Source of the DNA: a bacterium
GTDB taxonomy: Bacteria; SZUA-79; Acidulodesulfobacterales; Acidulodesulfobacteraceae
Length of the DNA stretch: 64,000 bases
Direction: 5' to 3'
NCBI GenBank assembly: GCA_021812245.1
Contig: JAKAOK010000002.1
Location: forward strand, 54,326 to 118,325
Positions 8,390 to 17,800 of this stretch are shown piece by piece. Numbering within the stretch: the first letter of the stretch is position 1; every line of letters begins with the position of its first letter. Made by a program: the position numbers and the translations under genes. Below the pieces are notes generated by a model that made no database searches, was not told the DNA's origin, and saw only the letters and a list, made by a program, of their open reading frames with translations.

Positions 8390-10144
8390 ATGAGACTTTT
8401 TAAAATTATATCTTCGATTTCAATTACCTTTTTGTTAATATTTTTTTATTTCGTAGTTTCTATAGATGTCCAAAATGCACAATCTATGGAGCCAAAAGAA
8501 GTTCTTGGACGTAAAATTTACATCCAAAGCGGGTGTTTCGTATGCCATGGAGAACACAGGTTGGGCAAGTCGGCGTCACCCCTTATTCCTCAATTTATCG
8601 GTCGGTTTCGGTACGGCAAACTTAAAAACATTATTGCTAAAGGTCTGTTTCCCATACCTATGCCCGCTTTTAAGCAGCTGTCGGGTAAAAATTTATCCGC
8701 TTTAATAACTTATTTGAGAAAAAGAAAACCTTCGTCTCAACTCGGATGGACCGAAAAAGACATAAAAAATAGTCTGATTAAATACGTTAACTATAATACA
8801 AATTCAATTATCCCCGATTCAAATATCAAACCGGTAAACGTTAAAAACCTCATAGCCGTAGTCGAGGGCGGAACCGGAAAGGCTTGGATAATGAAAGGAA
8901 CGAAGATACTTAATAAGTTTAATTTCGGTAATATCCACGGAGGATTAAAGTATTCCCCTTCAGGAAGATATTTATATCTTCCTTCTAATACCGGATACGT
9001 CGGCAAATACGACTTTTATAGAGGAAAGATTGTTTATAAAGTAAGAGCCTGCCGTTATTTAAGGAATATCTCCCTTTCGGAAGGGGGAAAATACGTTTTA
9101 GCCGCCTGCCGGCTTCCTAAAGAGATAGTCGTATTAAATTCGAATAACTTAAAGCCCGAAAAAATAATACCTTTAAAGCACGGTATATCCGTAATTTACG
9201 GTTTATTCGGAAATAATAAGGCCGTCTTTTCTTTTATGCATAAGCCTTATATAGGCATACTGAATACCGATACGTTTAACCTTTCTTATTATAAAATCCC
9301 CGTCCCCTTCCAAGACTTCTTCGTAGACCCTTTAGACGAATACGCCGTCGGGGGTTCTTTCAATAAAGGAGAACTCTATGTTTTCAGTCTTAAAGCCAAA
9401 AAAATAATATGGCGTCATAGTTCAAACGGAATAGCCCATCCGGCGGGAGCGGGTTTTTGGTTTCATAAAGGAAGGTTTTACTTTGCCCTTACGAGTTTAA
9501 ATGCCCCTTACGTTTCGGTATGGAGGATGTATAACTGGAAGTTTATAAAAAACGTATATACCGGAGGAGCCGGCTTCTTCGTAAAGACCAACCCATATAC
9601 CGAATATCTCTGGGTCGATAACAGTTCGGATGCGGACGTGCTTATAAATAAATATAATTTCCGTACTAAAAAGTTAATCATAAAAAATAGCGGCCTTGTC
9701 ATCCATACCCAGTTTTCCGGCAGCGAAAAATTGGCGTATATCAGCCTTTACGGCACTGACGGCGAACTTGCCGTAGTAAACGTGAATTCCCTTAAAGTAA
9801 TTAAAACGATACCCGCAGACGACGTCATAGGCAAATATAACTATGTAAACTATCAAAGAATGAACGATGCCGCCCTTCTCGGCGAAGAGGTTTATTTTAC
9901 CTACTGCTGGGGATGCCACAATCCTACTCTTAGGTCTATAGGACCTTCTTTTGCCTATATTGCATCCCATCTTAACGATTTTGGAATTAAGGAGCAGCTG
10001 AAAGACCCGGAGGCTTATTCCAAAAAGCTCGGATACAAATATAACGCAATGCCCAAGTTTAATCTTCATAGGAACGAAATCAAGACCCTTATCGCCTTTA
10101 TAAAAGATTCGGGAAACAGGAATTTCTGGAGGCACGGGAACTGA
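8390..10144 (+). CDS. Cytochrome c-d1-c protein (NirS-like)
   Basis: A 584-residue exported protein with three parts: an N-terminal cytochrome c (haem C49-F-V-C52-H53, Met in PIPMPAF), a haem-d1-type eight-bladed propeller (about residues 150-490) and a second C-terminal cytochrome c (C506-W-G-C509-H510, with NAMPKF). The propeller matches nitrite reductase NirS in several places: His183 in NIHGGLKYSPSGRYLY (equivalent to the d1 axial His), H350 in IAHPAGAG (NirS has TPHPGRG), FFVKTNPYTEYLWVDN, and GKYNYVNYQ. The other active-site His of NirS (in PFLHDGG) is not found; the region reads PFQDFFVD. The extra C-terminal cytochrome and lost His argue against ordinary nitrite reduction. nirJ and nirF follow directly. 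No ribosome site is visible before the ATG. Confidence 0.85.
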   Translation: MRLFKIISSISITFLLIFFYFVVSIDVQNAQSMEPKEVLGRKIYIQSGCFVCHGEHRLGKSASPLIPQFIGRFRYGKLKNIIAKGLFPIPMPAFKQLSGKNLSALITYLRKRKPSSQLGWTEKDIKNSLIKYVNYNTNSIIPDSNIKPVNVKNLIAVVEGGTGKAWIMKGTKILNKFNFGNIHGGLKYSPSGRYLYLPSNTGYVGKYDFYRGKIVYKVRACRYLRNISLSEGGKYVLAACRLPKEIVVLNSNNLKPEKIIPLKHGISVIYGLFGNNKAVFSFMHKPYIGILNTDTFNLSYYKIPVPFQDFFVDPLDEYAVGGSFNKGELYVFSLKAKKIIWRHSSNGIAHPAGAGFWFHKGRFYFALTSLNAPYVSVWRMYNWKFIKNVYTGGAGFFVKTNPYTEYLWVDNSSDADVLINKYNFRTKKLIIKNSGLVIHTQFSGSEKLAYISLYGTDGELAVVNVNSLKVIKTIPADDVIGKYNYVNYQRMNDAALLGEEVYFTYCWGCHNPTLRSIGPSFAYIASHLNDFGIKEQLKDPEAYSKKLGYKYNAMPKFNLHRNEIKTLIAFIKDSGNRNFWRHGN

Positions 10145-11247
10145 TGTTAAGAATGACGGATTATATTAAAAAATCTTTAGAGCCCGATTCGGATTTGCAT
10201 ACGGATAAGCATTATCCGGGAAGAATGGTTATATGGAATATAACTAACGACTGCAATCTTTCCTGCGAACACTGCTATTCTTCTTCGGGAAAAATGGAAA
10301 AAGGCGAAAAGATAACGCCCGCATTGGTATCGTCCGCCGTAAAATCATTAAAGAAAGCTCAAGCAAAAGCGGTTATACTTTCTGGAGGCGAGCCGCTTAT
10401 GTCGCCTTATATTTTCGATATAGCAAAAATTCTTAAAGACGAAGGGTTCGCGGTCAGTCTTTCGACAAACGGAACTATGATAAACGAAAGCAATATAGGC
10501 GATATCAAAGCTCTGTTTAATTATGTAGGAATAAGTATAGACGGAAGCGAAAAAACCCACGACGGATTTAGAAAAAAAGAAGGAGCGTATAAGGCTTCCA
10601 TTAAATCTTTAAGACTGCTTAAGGATAACGGGATAAATGCCGGCTTAAGAACGTCGCTTACTTATTATAACTATAAGGATTTAGGATTTATATTTAAGTT
10701 CGCGGAGAAAGAAAACATAAAAAAGATATATTTTTCCCATCTTGTTTATTCCGGAAGAGGCGAAGGCATATCCGGAATCAATAAAAAAATCAATAAAAAA
10801 ATATCTTTATATATTACAGAAATGGCGTTTAATTATGTTAAAAATGATGTTCCTATAAGTATAGTTACTGGAAACAGCGAACCGGACGCAATTTTACTTC
10901 TTGCAATGTTCAAGCGGTTTTATCCTGAATTTTATGAAAATATGTATAACAAAATTTTAAATTGGGGAGGAAATCAATCCGGCGGCAGGATAATAAACAT
11001 AGATTATTCCGGATTCGTTAAGCCCGACCCGTTTTTTCAATATAAAGCCGGAAATATTAAAGAAAGAGATTTTTTTGAAATAATAAATAACGATAAATTA
11101 TTTTCGGAATTAAGGGAAAAACCGAGGAGACTAAAAGGGAGGTGTGGGAAATGCGATTATTTAAGAATCTGCAACGGCGGTTCCAGAGCGAGGGCGCATG
11201 CCGTCTTCGGAGATTATTTTCAAGAAGACCCGGCTTGTTTTATATAG
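10144..11247 (+). CDS. nirJ: Radical SAM haem d1 biosynthesis protein NirJ-like
   Basis: A 367-residue radical SAM enzyme. The cluster-binding C37-x3-C41-x2-C44 lies in NDCNLSCEHCYSS, and SGGEPLMSP is the SAM-contacting motif. A C-terminal SPASM-like region carries C334, C337, C343 and C365 in GRCGKCDYLRICNGGSRARA and EDPAC. That tail closely resembles NirJ, which helps remove propionate groups when haem d1 is made from didecarboxysirohaem. The start overlaps the upstream stop as TGATG, so it is translated with the c-d1-c gene. AhbC/AhbD are related enzymes, but the partner genes favour NirJ. nirE and nirDLGH are not in this window. Confidence 0.87.
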   Translation: MLRMTDYIKKSLEPDSDLHTDKHYPGRMVIWNITNDCNLSCEHCYSSSGKMEKGEKITPALVSSAVKSLKKAQAKAVILSGGEPLMSPYIFDIAKILKDEGFAVSLSTNGTMINESNIGDIKALFNYVGISIDGSEKTHDGFRKKEGAYKASIKSLRLLKDNGINAGLRTSLTYYNYKDLGFIFKFAEKENIKKIYFSHLVYSGRGEGISGINKKINKKISLYITEMAFNYVKNDVPISIVTGNSEPDAILLLAMFKRFYPEFYENMYNKILNWGGNQSGGRIINIDYSGFVKPDPFFQYKAGNIKERDFFEIINNDKLFSELREKPRRLKGRCGKCDYLRICNGGSRARAHAVFGDYFQEDPACFI

Positions 11248-12317
11248 TTTTTACCTTATCCGCCGCCGCCTTATTTATAACAATTTGTTACAAACAGGCC
11301 CTCGCCTCCAAATATTACGTCGTAGAAAGGGCAAGCGGTTCTCTGGGCGTAATATCGCACAACCGATTGAAAGGGCAGATAGAGCGCATAGGAAACGGAA
11401 CCCATATTATAGTCTATTTCGGAAAGCGCTACGGTTACGCTATAAGCAGAAACGGCTACCTTTCAAAAATAGACACGGCAACCGATAAAATTATAATTCA
11501 AAAAAAGGTATCTTTGAACACCGTAGATTTCTGCCTGTCGAAAAAACTTATAGCCGTTGCGGATTACAAGCCGGAAAATGTCGTAATCCTGAATAAAGAA
11601 TTTAAAGTATTAAAGACGGTGGATACCGGTTCGAGGAACATAGGAGTAGAGTTCTATAAAAATTACTTGGTATTCGAGCTTATGGATAAAGACGAGATAT
11701 GGGTAGTTAATCTAAATAATTTTAAAGTCGTAAAAGAAATAAAGCATATAGGAAAGTTTCCCATAGACGCCCTTATTTCCGGTCACGATTATATAGCGGC
11801 TTTCTTAATAGGTCAAAAGTTCGGGGTATTAAATTTAAAAACCTTAAATTATCATATCGTAGATTACGGTAAAAAAGGAAACTTCCCCGGTCAGATACCC
11901 CATTACGGCATCTATTCGGTATTTAACGATAGCGCATATATTCCCGCCGTAGGAGAAAAGAAGATAGTCGTAGTTAATTTAAAAACCGAAAAAGAGACTA
12001 ACTCGTTAAAACTCATAGGATACCCTATTTTTATAATATTTTCTCCGAACCGTAAAACGATAGCCGTTAATTACACCGGTTCCGAGCATAACTATTTAAC
12101 TCTTATAGACGCAAAAGATTTAAAGGTCGTAAAAAATATAAAAGCAGGAAAAAGAATAATGTTTATGGCTTTTTCCGAAAACGGCGGATTTATTTACGCA
12201 TCGGATTACTTCGGTAACTCCGTTAACGTCTTTAGCGTCCGTAACGGAAAAGAGGTTGCCGTGATTCCGGTTCAGAGTCCTTCAGGAATATTCAGGGTTC
12301 CGGATGAATTAAATTAA
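11151..12317 (+). CDS. nirF: Haem d1 biosynthesis protein NirF
   Basis: A 388-residue eight-bladed propeller protein with a hydrophobic N-terminal segment (about residues 29-50) that should direct it to the periplasm. The propeller matches NirF throughout: VVERASGSLGVI at its start, His85 in IGNGTHIIVYF (equivalent to the haem-ligating His of NirF), AVADYKPENVV, DALISG, and SPSGIF at the end. NirF acts late in haem d1 synthesis. I chose the ATG at 11151 with GGGAGG eight bases upstream; this start lies inside nirJ, giving a 97-base overlap. A GTG three codons earlier is less likely. With nirJ it indicates that the c-d1-c protein carries true haem d1. Confidence 0.9.
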   Translation: MRLFKNLQRRFQSEGACRLRRLFSRRPGLFYIVFTLSAAALFITICYKQALASKYYVVERASGSLGVISHNRLKGQIERIGNGTHIIVYFGKRYGYAISRNGYLSKIDTATDKIIIQKKVSLNTVDFCLSKKLIAVADYKPENVVILNKEFKVLKTVDTGSRNIGVEFYKNYLVFELMDKDEIWVVNLNNFKVVKEIKHIGKFPIDALISGHDYIAAFLIGQKFGVLNLKTLNYHIVDYGKKGNFPGQIPHYGIYSVFNDSAYIPAVGEKKIVVVNLKTEKETNSLKLIGYPIFIIFSPNRKTIAVNYTGSEHNYLTLIDAKDLKVVKNIKAGKRIMFMAFSENGGFIYASDYFGNSVNVFSVRNGKEVAVIPVQSPSGIFRVPDELN

Positions 12318-12354
12318 ATAAATCAACTGTAAAAATTAATGCAGGGGGAATTAA

Positions 12355-13536
12355 ATGAAGAAAAACGAAAAAAGGACAGGCGAAAGTTTAATTAAAAACG
12401 AAACTACCGGCGTCAGAGATGAAACCTCAGATGCCGTCAAAGGCAAAGAGAAAAGTGACAGAAGAAATTTTCTTAAGGCGCTCGGCATAGGAGGGCTTGC
12501 GGCATCGGCTTTCGGATTATTGGGCTTATCTAAATCTAAAGAAGCCTTAGCGGCTCCTTTAAAGAAAGTTAAAGGAAACAGCGGCGGATTAAACACTCCG
12601 GAAAAAGGCACCGGAGTTCCGACCGGACCGTTAAAAAACCATAGGTGGATGAACTGGATGGATCCGTCACAATATATAAAAGACGGATGGGACCACTGGC
12701 AAAATACGATTCAAAATCCGCTTAATGCTCGTGTTTTTCACGATAAATTTTATCTGATAAAAAAAATAAGGCCGAAGATACATCATTTTGTTTTTGTAAT
12801 AGATATAAATAAATGCGTAGGGTGTCAGGCTTGCGTAGTGGGTTGTAAAAACGAAAATACCGTTCCGCTCGGAGTTTTTAGGAGAGTAGTCGATGTTATG
12901 GAAACGGGAGAGATGTCCCCGGACGAAATGGGCGTTGTCGTTACGGAAGAGGGGAATTACACTCCTAACGTAAAGAGGATTTTTCTTCCCAGAACCTGTA
13001 ACCACTGCGACCATCCGCCATGCGTCGAGGTTTGTCCGGTAAAGGCTACATATAAACTGGAAACGGGACAGGTCGAAATAGATTACGGCTTATGTATAGG
13101 ATGTCTTACATGCGTTCAGGCATGCCCTTACGATATGAGGTTTGCGAACCCCATTCAGCATACGGCGGATAAGTGCAATATGTGTGCGGGCAGGGCGGCG
13201 GTTTCGCATGAAAAGTCCTACGTACCGCTATTACCCGTGTGCGTTACTACATGTGTCGGAAGAGCAATAAAATTCGGGGATACAAACGACCCCGAAAGCG
13301 AGGTGTCGAAATTAATCGCAACCCATAAGACTTCAAGACTAAACGTCGATTTCGGTACCGATCCGCAGGTTTATTATATAGGCTTAGACGGCGAACTGGC
13401 AAATTATACAAGTTCCGATAAAGTCAAAATGGTTTACACTTACACGATGGGTCTAACGACCACGTCTTATGAAAAACTCGGCAAAAAACCGGTGCTGCCG
13501 TATTTGGAGGAAAAAGAACACCCTTATGCCGGTTAA
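12355..13536 (+). CDS. Tat-exported 4[4Fe-4S] ferredoxin subunit (TtrB/PsrB-like)
   Basis: A 393-residue electron-transfer subunit of a molybdoenzyme. A Tat signal, DRRNFLK with Arg36-Arg37, is followed by a hydrophobic stretch. Four cysteine sets are visible: C154/157/160/164, C215/218/223/227, C247/250/253/257 and C274/277/296/300, enough for four [4Fe-4S] clusters. It should pass electrons between the NrfD-like membrane subunit and the molybdenum subunit encoded next. The B-C-A gene order equals Salmonella ttrBCA. It has about 90 residues more than usual before the first cluster, including an unusual acidic/basic N-terminal stretch before the Tat motif. A ribosome site (CAGGGGGAA) precedes the ATG. 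Confidence 0.93.
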   Translation: MKKNEKRTGESLIKNETTGVRDETSDAVKGKEKSDRRNFLKALGIGGLAASAFGLLGLSKSKEALAAPLKKVKGNSGGLNTPEKGTGVPTGPLKNHRWMNWMDPSQYIKDGWDHWQNTIQNPLNARVFHDKFYLIKKIRPKIHHFVFVIDINKCVGCQACVVGCKNENTVPLGVFRRVVDVMETGEMSPDEMGVVVTEEGNYTPNVKRIFLPRTCNHCDHPPCVEVCPVKATYKLETGQVEIDYGLCIGCLTCVQACPYDMRFANPIQHTADKCNMCAGRAAVSHEKSYVPLLPVCVTTCVGRAIKFGDTNDPESEVSKLIATHKTSRLNVDFGTDPQVYYIGLDGELANYTSSDKVKMVYTYTMGLTTTSYEKLGKKPVLPYLEEKEHPYAG

Positions 13537-13569
13537 TTTAATTATTTTAAAAATAAAGGAGTTTATACT

Positions 13570-14826
13570 ATGTTTCAGTATGTGAATCCTCTTTCGATTA
13601 ACGGTTCTTTCGGAACCCTCGAAAACATTTACTGGATGCTTCCGATAGTGATTTATCCATTTCTTTCGGGACTTCTGGCAGGCTCTTTCGTGGTCGGCGC
13701 TTTATATCATCTCTTTCATATAGAAAAGCTTAAGCCTGTTTCCCAGCTCTCTTTAATAGCAAGCTTTGCAATGCTTTTACTTGCGGCAATGGCGCCTCTC
13801 GCGGATGCCCTTCAGCCCCAAAGAGCAATGTGGGAATTATATTTCAGGGATCATTTTCCTTATTCCCCTCTCGGCATGTTTATTATTATATGGACGCTAT
13901 TTGTCATAGTCTTTCTTTTTGAACTTTATTATCTTTTTAGGGAACACAATATTAAAAGGGCGGGCGAAGATAAGGGAATAAGGGGTAAAGTGGCTAAGTT
14001 TTTAACGTTAGGAAATACGGATTTATCTCAAAAAAGTATTTCGAGAGACCATAAAGCCCTCTGGATAATATCTATTGTTGGAATTATTCTCTCCGTTCTC
14101 TTCCACGGCTATGTCGGATTTTTGTTCGGAGCCATTAAGGCAAGGGCGTTGTGGTCCGATCCCATCATACCTCCTATGTTTATAGCTTCGGCGGTTGTAT
14201 CGGGCATTGCTTTCGTAGGTTTATTATATGTCGTCGGGTTTCCTTTATTTTCGGATAAAAACAAGGTCAAACCGGATACGCTGGATGTTCTCAATAAGTC
14301 ATTAGTTTATGCAATATTTGCCGACCTCTTTTTCGATTTAGTAGAGTGGCTCTATTCGGTTAGAGGATATAATTCTAAAGCGGTGTACGACAACTGGCAT
14401 GCAGTATATAGTTTCGCCGAACACGGTCCGTTATGGTTTAATTACCATGTTTTACAGATAGGGCTTGGACTCATAACCCCCGCTTTTTTGTTTCTTCTTT
14501 TCAAAAAAATAAGGAGGTCGTTAATCTGGACGTTAATTTTAGATTTTATCGTAACGGTGGGCGTTTTCGAAATGAGGTTCGATACGGTGATAGGCGCACA
14601 ACTTCCCGCAAAAATAGGACAAGGGTTAGTTATTTTACATATACCTTTTCTAGGCTATGACGGATATTTAACGGGAATAGGGCTTTTTGCTATGGGTATT
14701 CTCCTTATATTCATTTTTGGGTATTTTTTAGGATGGGAGCATGACCCCGAAGAATTAAGCGTATCGCCAAAACCTGCATACGGGTTTGAATGGAATGGGA
14801 CAGAAGACGGACAGAAAAAAAAATAA
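13570..14826 (+). CDS. NrfD/PsrC/TtrC-like membrane subunit
   Basis: A 418-residue polytopic membrane protein with about ten hydrophobic helices, of the NrfD/PsrC family that connects the quinone pool to periplasmic Fe-S subunits. Recognisable stretches include YPFLSGLLAGSFVVGALYHL in the first two helices and the MAPLADALQPQRAMW loop, typical of the family. It lies 33 bases after the ferredoxin subunit with the ribosome site AAAGGAG and is clearly part of the same operon. No haem-binding motif is present. The direction of electron flow (quinol oxidation or quinone reduction) cannot be told from sequence. Confidence 0.92.
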   Translation: MFQYVNPLSINGSFGTLENIYWMLPIVIYPFLSGLLAGSFVVGALYHLFHIEKLKPVSQLSLIASFAMLLLAAMAPLADALQPQRAMWELYFRDHFPYSPLGMFIIIWTLFVIVFLFELYYLFREHNIKRAGEDKGIRGKVAKFLTLGNTDLSQKSISRDHKALWIISIVGIILSVLFHGYVGFLFGAIKARALWSDPIIPPMFIASAVVSGIAFVGLLYVVGFPLFSDKNKVKPDTLDVLNKSLVYAIFADLFFDLVEWLYSVRGYNSKAVYDNWHAVYSFAEHGPLWFNYHVLQIGLGLITPAFLFLLFKKIRRSLIWTLILDFIVTVGVFEMRFDTVIGAQLPAKIGQGLVILHIPFLGYDGYLTGIGLFAMGILLIFIFGYFLGWEHDPEELSVSPKPAYGFEWNGTEDGQKKK

Positions 14827-14864
14827 AGAATAAAAATGAGCGATAAAAATAAGGAGGTTTTATA

Positions 14865-17800
14865 ATGGCGAAGAATAAAATGAAAAGAAGGGATTTTCTT
14901 AAAGTAGGAACGTTCGGCGCGATGGCAGTCGCAACAGGGGCTGGTTTGACGCAGTGGGCGGGAGAGTTATTAGGTTATCAAGGCAAATATACGTTTCCCC
15001 GCAGACCCGAAACATGGCCGGGCGAAGTCGTGAAATATTCTACATGCAAGCAGTGTCACAGCGATTGCGGAATAATGACGAGGATGTTTAACGGAACGCT
15101 GCTGAATATTTTCGGCAATCCATACGATATTCAAACTACGGAGCCAAATATTAAATATTCTACTCCCGTAAAAGATTCTATAATTTATACCGGGAATTAT
15201 TATTCGGCGGATAAGCCTTTCGTTGACGGCGCCCATTCCGTATGTGCGAGGGGAGCGGCGGGGACGCAGACCGTTTACGACCCGTACAGGATATATATGC
15301 CGTTAAAAAGAGTAGGAAAAAGAGGCTCTAAAAAATTTAAGGTAATTTCATACGAACAGTTGATAAACGAAGTAGTAAACGGCGGATACCTGTTTAAAGA
15401 CATACCCGGCGAAGAAAAAAGGTTCGTAGAAGGATTCAAACATTTATGGAATGAAGGCAGAAATAGGTTTGCCCCCGCGGATTCAAGATATCCGGATTAC
15501 GGTCCTAAGACAAACCAGTTTGTCGCATATTGGGGCAGAGCCGAAGGAGGTCAGGCAAACTTTATCTCAAGGTTTGCCAATGCGCTGGGCTCTGTTAACG
15601 CACTGCCGCATGTTTCTATCTGCGAGCTTTCACATCACGTTTCGACTTTCAGGACGTTTCCCGGAACAAATATGCTTAAGCCCGACTTGCCGAATTGCAC
15701 CCATCTGCTGATTTTTGGAGCTAATTATCTCGAAGCCAATTTTCCTATGCAGACGCTTGGAAGAAGAACTGTAGCCGCTACGTCGTCCGGCAAGTTAAAG
15801 GTTACGGTGATAGACGTCAGGGCAGGAAATATGGTTGCCCATGCGGATAAATACATACCGATTAAACCCGGCGGCGACGGTGCTTTGGCTATGGGTATGT
15901 TGCGCTGGATAGTCGAAAATAAAAGATACGATGAAAACTTCTTAACCAATTTAAATCACAGTTCTGCAAACGGCAACGGAGAGCCTAATTTTTCGAATGC
16001 GTCGTATCTTGTAGCCGTCGATGAAAGCAATCAAGGTTTTGCCAAGTTCTTAAAGAGCGGCAAATCTTTTTACGCAATAGACAAAGCGACCGGAAAGCCG
16101 GTTTTAACGTCTGCGGCGGCAAAAGGCGAACTGTGGCCTACCGGATTTTTATCTTTGACCCCCGTCAACGTGAACGGCGTCAACTGTATGACGAGTATGC
16201 AGCTGTTATGGAGTGAGCTTAGAAAGAATAGTTTGGACGAATATGCAAAGGAAGCCGGTCTTGCGCCTAGAGTAATACCGGAGCTTGCAAAGGAATTTAC
16301 TTCCCACGGAAAAACCGCAGTTGCGGATTATTACAGGGGTCCGGTAAAACATACGAACGGTTATTACCATGGCAGGGCAATCCAGCTTTTAAACGTTATG
16401 GTCGGAAATGTCAACTGGCAGGGCGGTTATATTAACGGCGGAGGAAGCGCCGATATTATGGGCGGAAGCGGCTATCCTTACGATTTGGGAAAATGGCCGG
16501 GTTTTGTTCCCGCAAAAGGCGTAAAGATTTCAAGGGAAGGTTCGTATTACGAAGATACTTTAGAGTATAAGGAAAAAGTTGCAAGGGGGGAGTCTCCGTA
16601 TCCGGCGCAAAGACCTTGGTTCCCGTTCAGTTTTGGGATGTGGCAGGAAATCTGGGGCGGAACGTATTTCCAGTATCCCTATCCGGTAAAGGTACTTTTC
16701 CAGCATATGGCAAATCCCGCATGGTCTATGCCCGGAATGGGCGGCGTGGACGACGAGTCGAAGCCGTGGATGAAAATGATTAAAGATACCGATAAAGTGC
16801 CGTTATTTATCGCATCAGATACGTTAATTTCGGAAAGTTCCGCTTATGCGGATTATATAGTTCCAGATACGACTTATTTAGAAGGATGGGGTTTTCTCGG
16901 CAATCTTCCGACGTATCCAACTGCAAGGACTTCTATAAGACAGCCCATAGTAGAACCTATGACCGAAAAGACTCCCGACGGAAGACCGATATGCGTCGAA
17001 AATTTTTTAATAGACGTCGCAAAAGCTATTAAACTTCCCGGGTTCGGCGAAAATGCCTTCCTTGAAGGCGGCGATCTTAACGAAAGAGAGGATTATTATC
17101 TTAAAATGGCGGCTAACATTGCATACGACGGCAAAACTTTTTTGAAAAAGAAAGGAAGCAGATTCGTTCACTTAGGTCCCGTACCTAATGCAAATGCTTA
17201 TGAAATGCAGTATGTCAAAGAATATATAAGAAAACATGGTAAAGCCCTTAAACCTGCAGAGTGGAAAAAAACGGCATACGTTATTTCGAGGGGTGGACGG
17301 TTCGAGGATTACGACGTCGGATATCTGCCATGGGGAAAGCCGAAGTGGGTGACGCATCTCTGGTCGCCGGATACCCCCGTTCATTTATATAACGAACAGG
17401 TAGCTACGACGCACAATGCTATAACCGGCGAAAGATTTAACGGAACGACGATATTGCTGCCTCACAGGAATATGAAGGGGGAAGTTTTAGATAAAATATT
17501 TTCGAGTAAAGAATATCCGCTAATGGTTTCTACCCACAGACAGCCGATTCATTCAAAGTCCAGAACGATGGCAGACCCGTGGCTGCAGGAATTACTGCCC
17601 GACGCTTTCTGGGAAATAGGCGCTGTAGATGCTAAGAAATTAGGTTTGTCCGACGGGGATACCATAAAGGTAATATCTCCTACTTATCCGAAAGGAATTA
17701 CCCACAGGGTAAGGATTATGCCTTCGGTTAGACCCGGCGTAATAACGGCGGCGACTGCTTTCGGAAGATGGCTTTACGGTTCGGGCGAGTGGTACATAGA

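Noticed and set aside
8390..10144. Dissimilatory nitrite reductase NirS
   Set aside because: The propeller is NirS-like, but one catalytic His is not found and there is an extra C-terminal cytochrome domain, so I do not assign the NirS activity.
12667..13014. 115-residue minus-strand frame in the ferredoxin subunit
   Set aside because: It is an antisense shadow of a highly conserved Cys-rich gene with no start signals.
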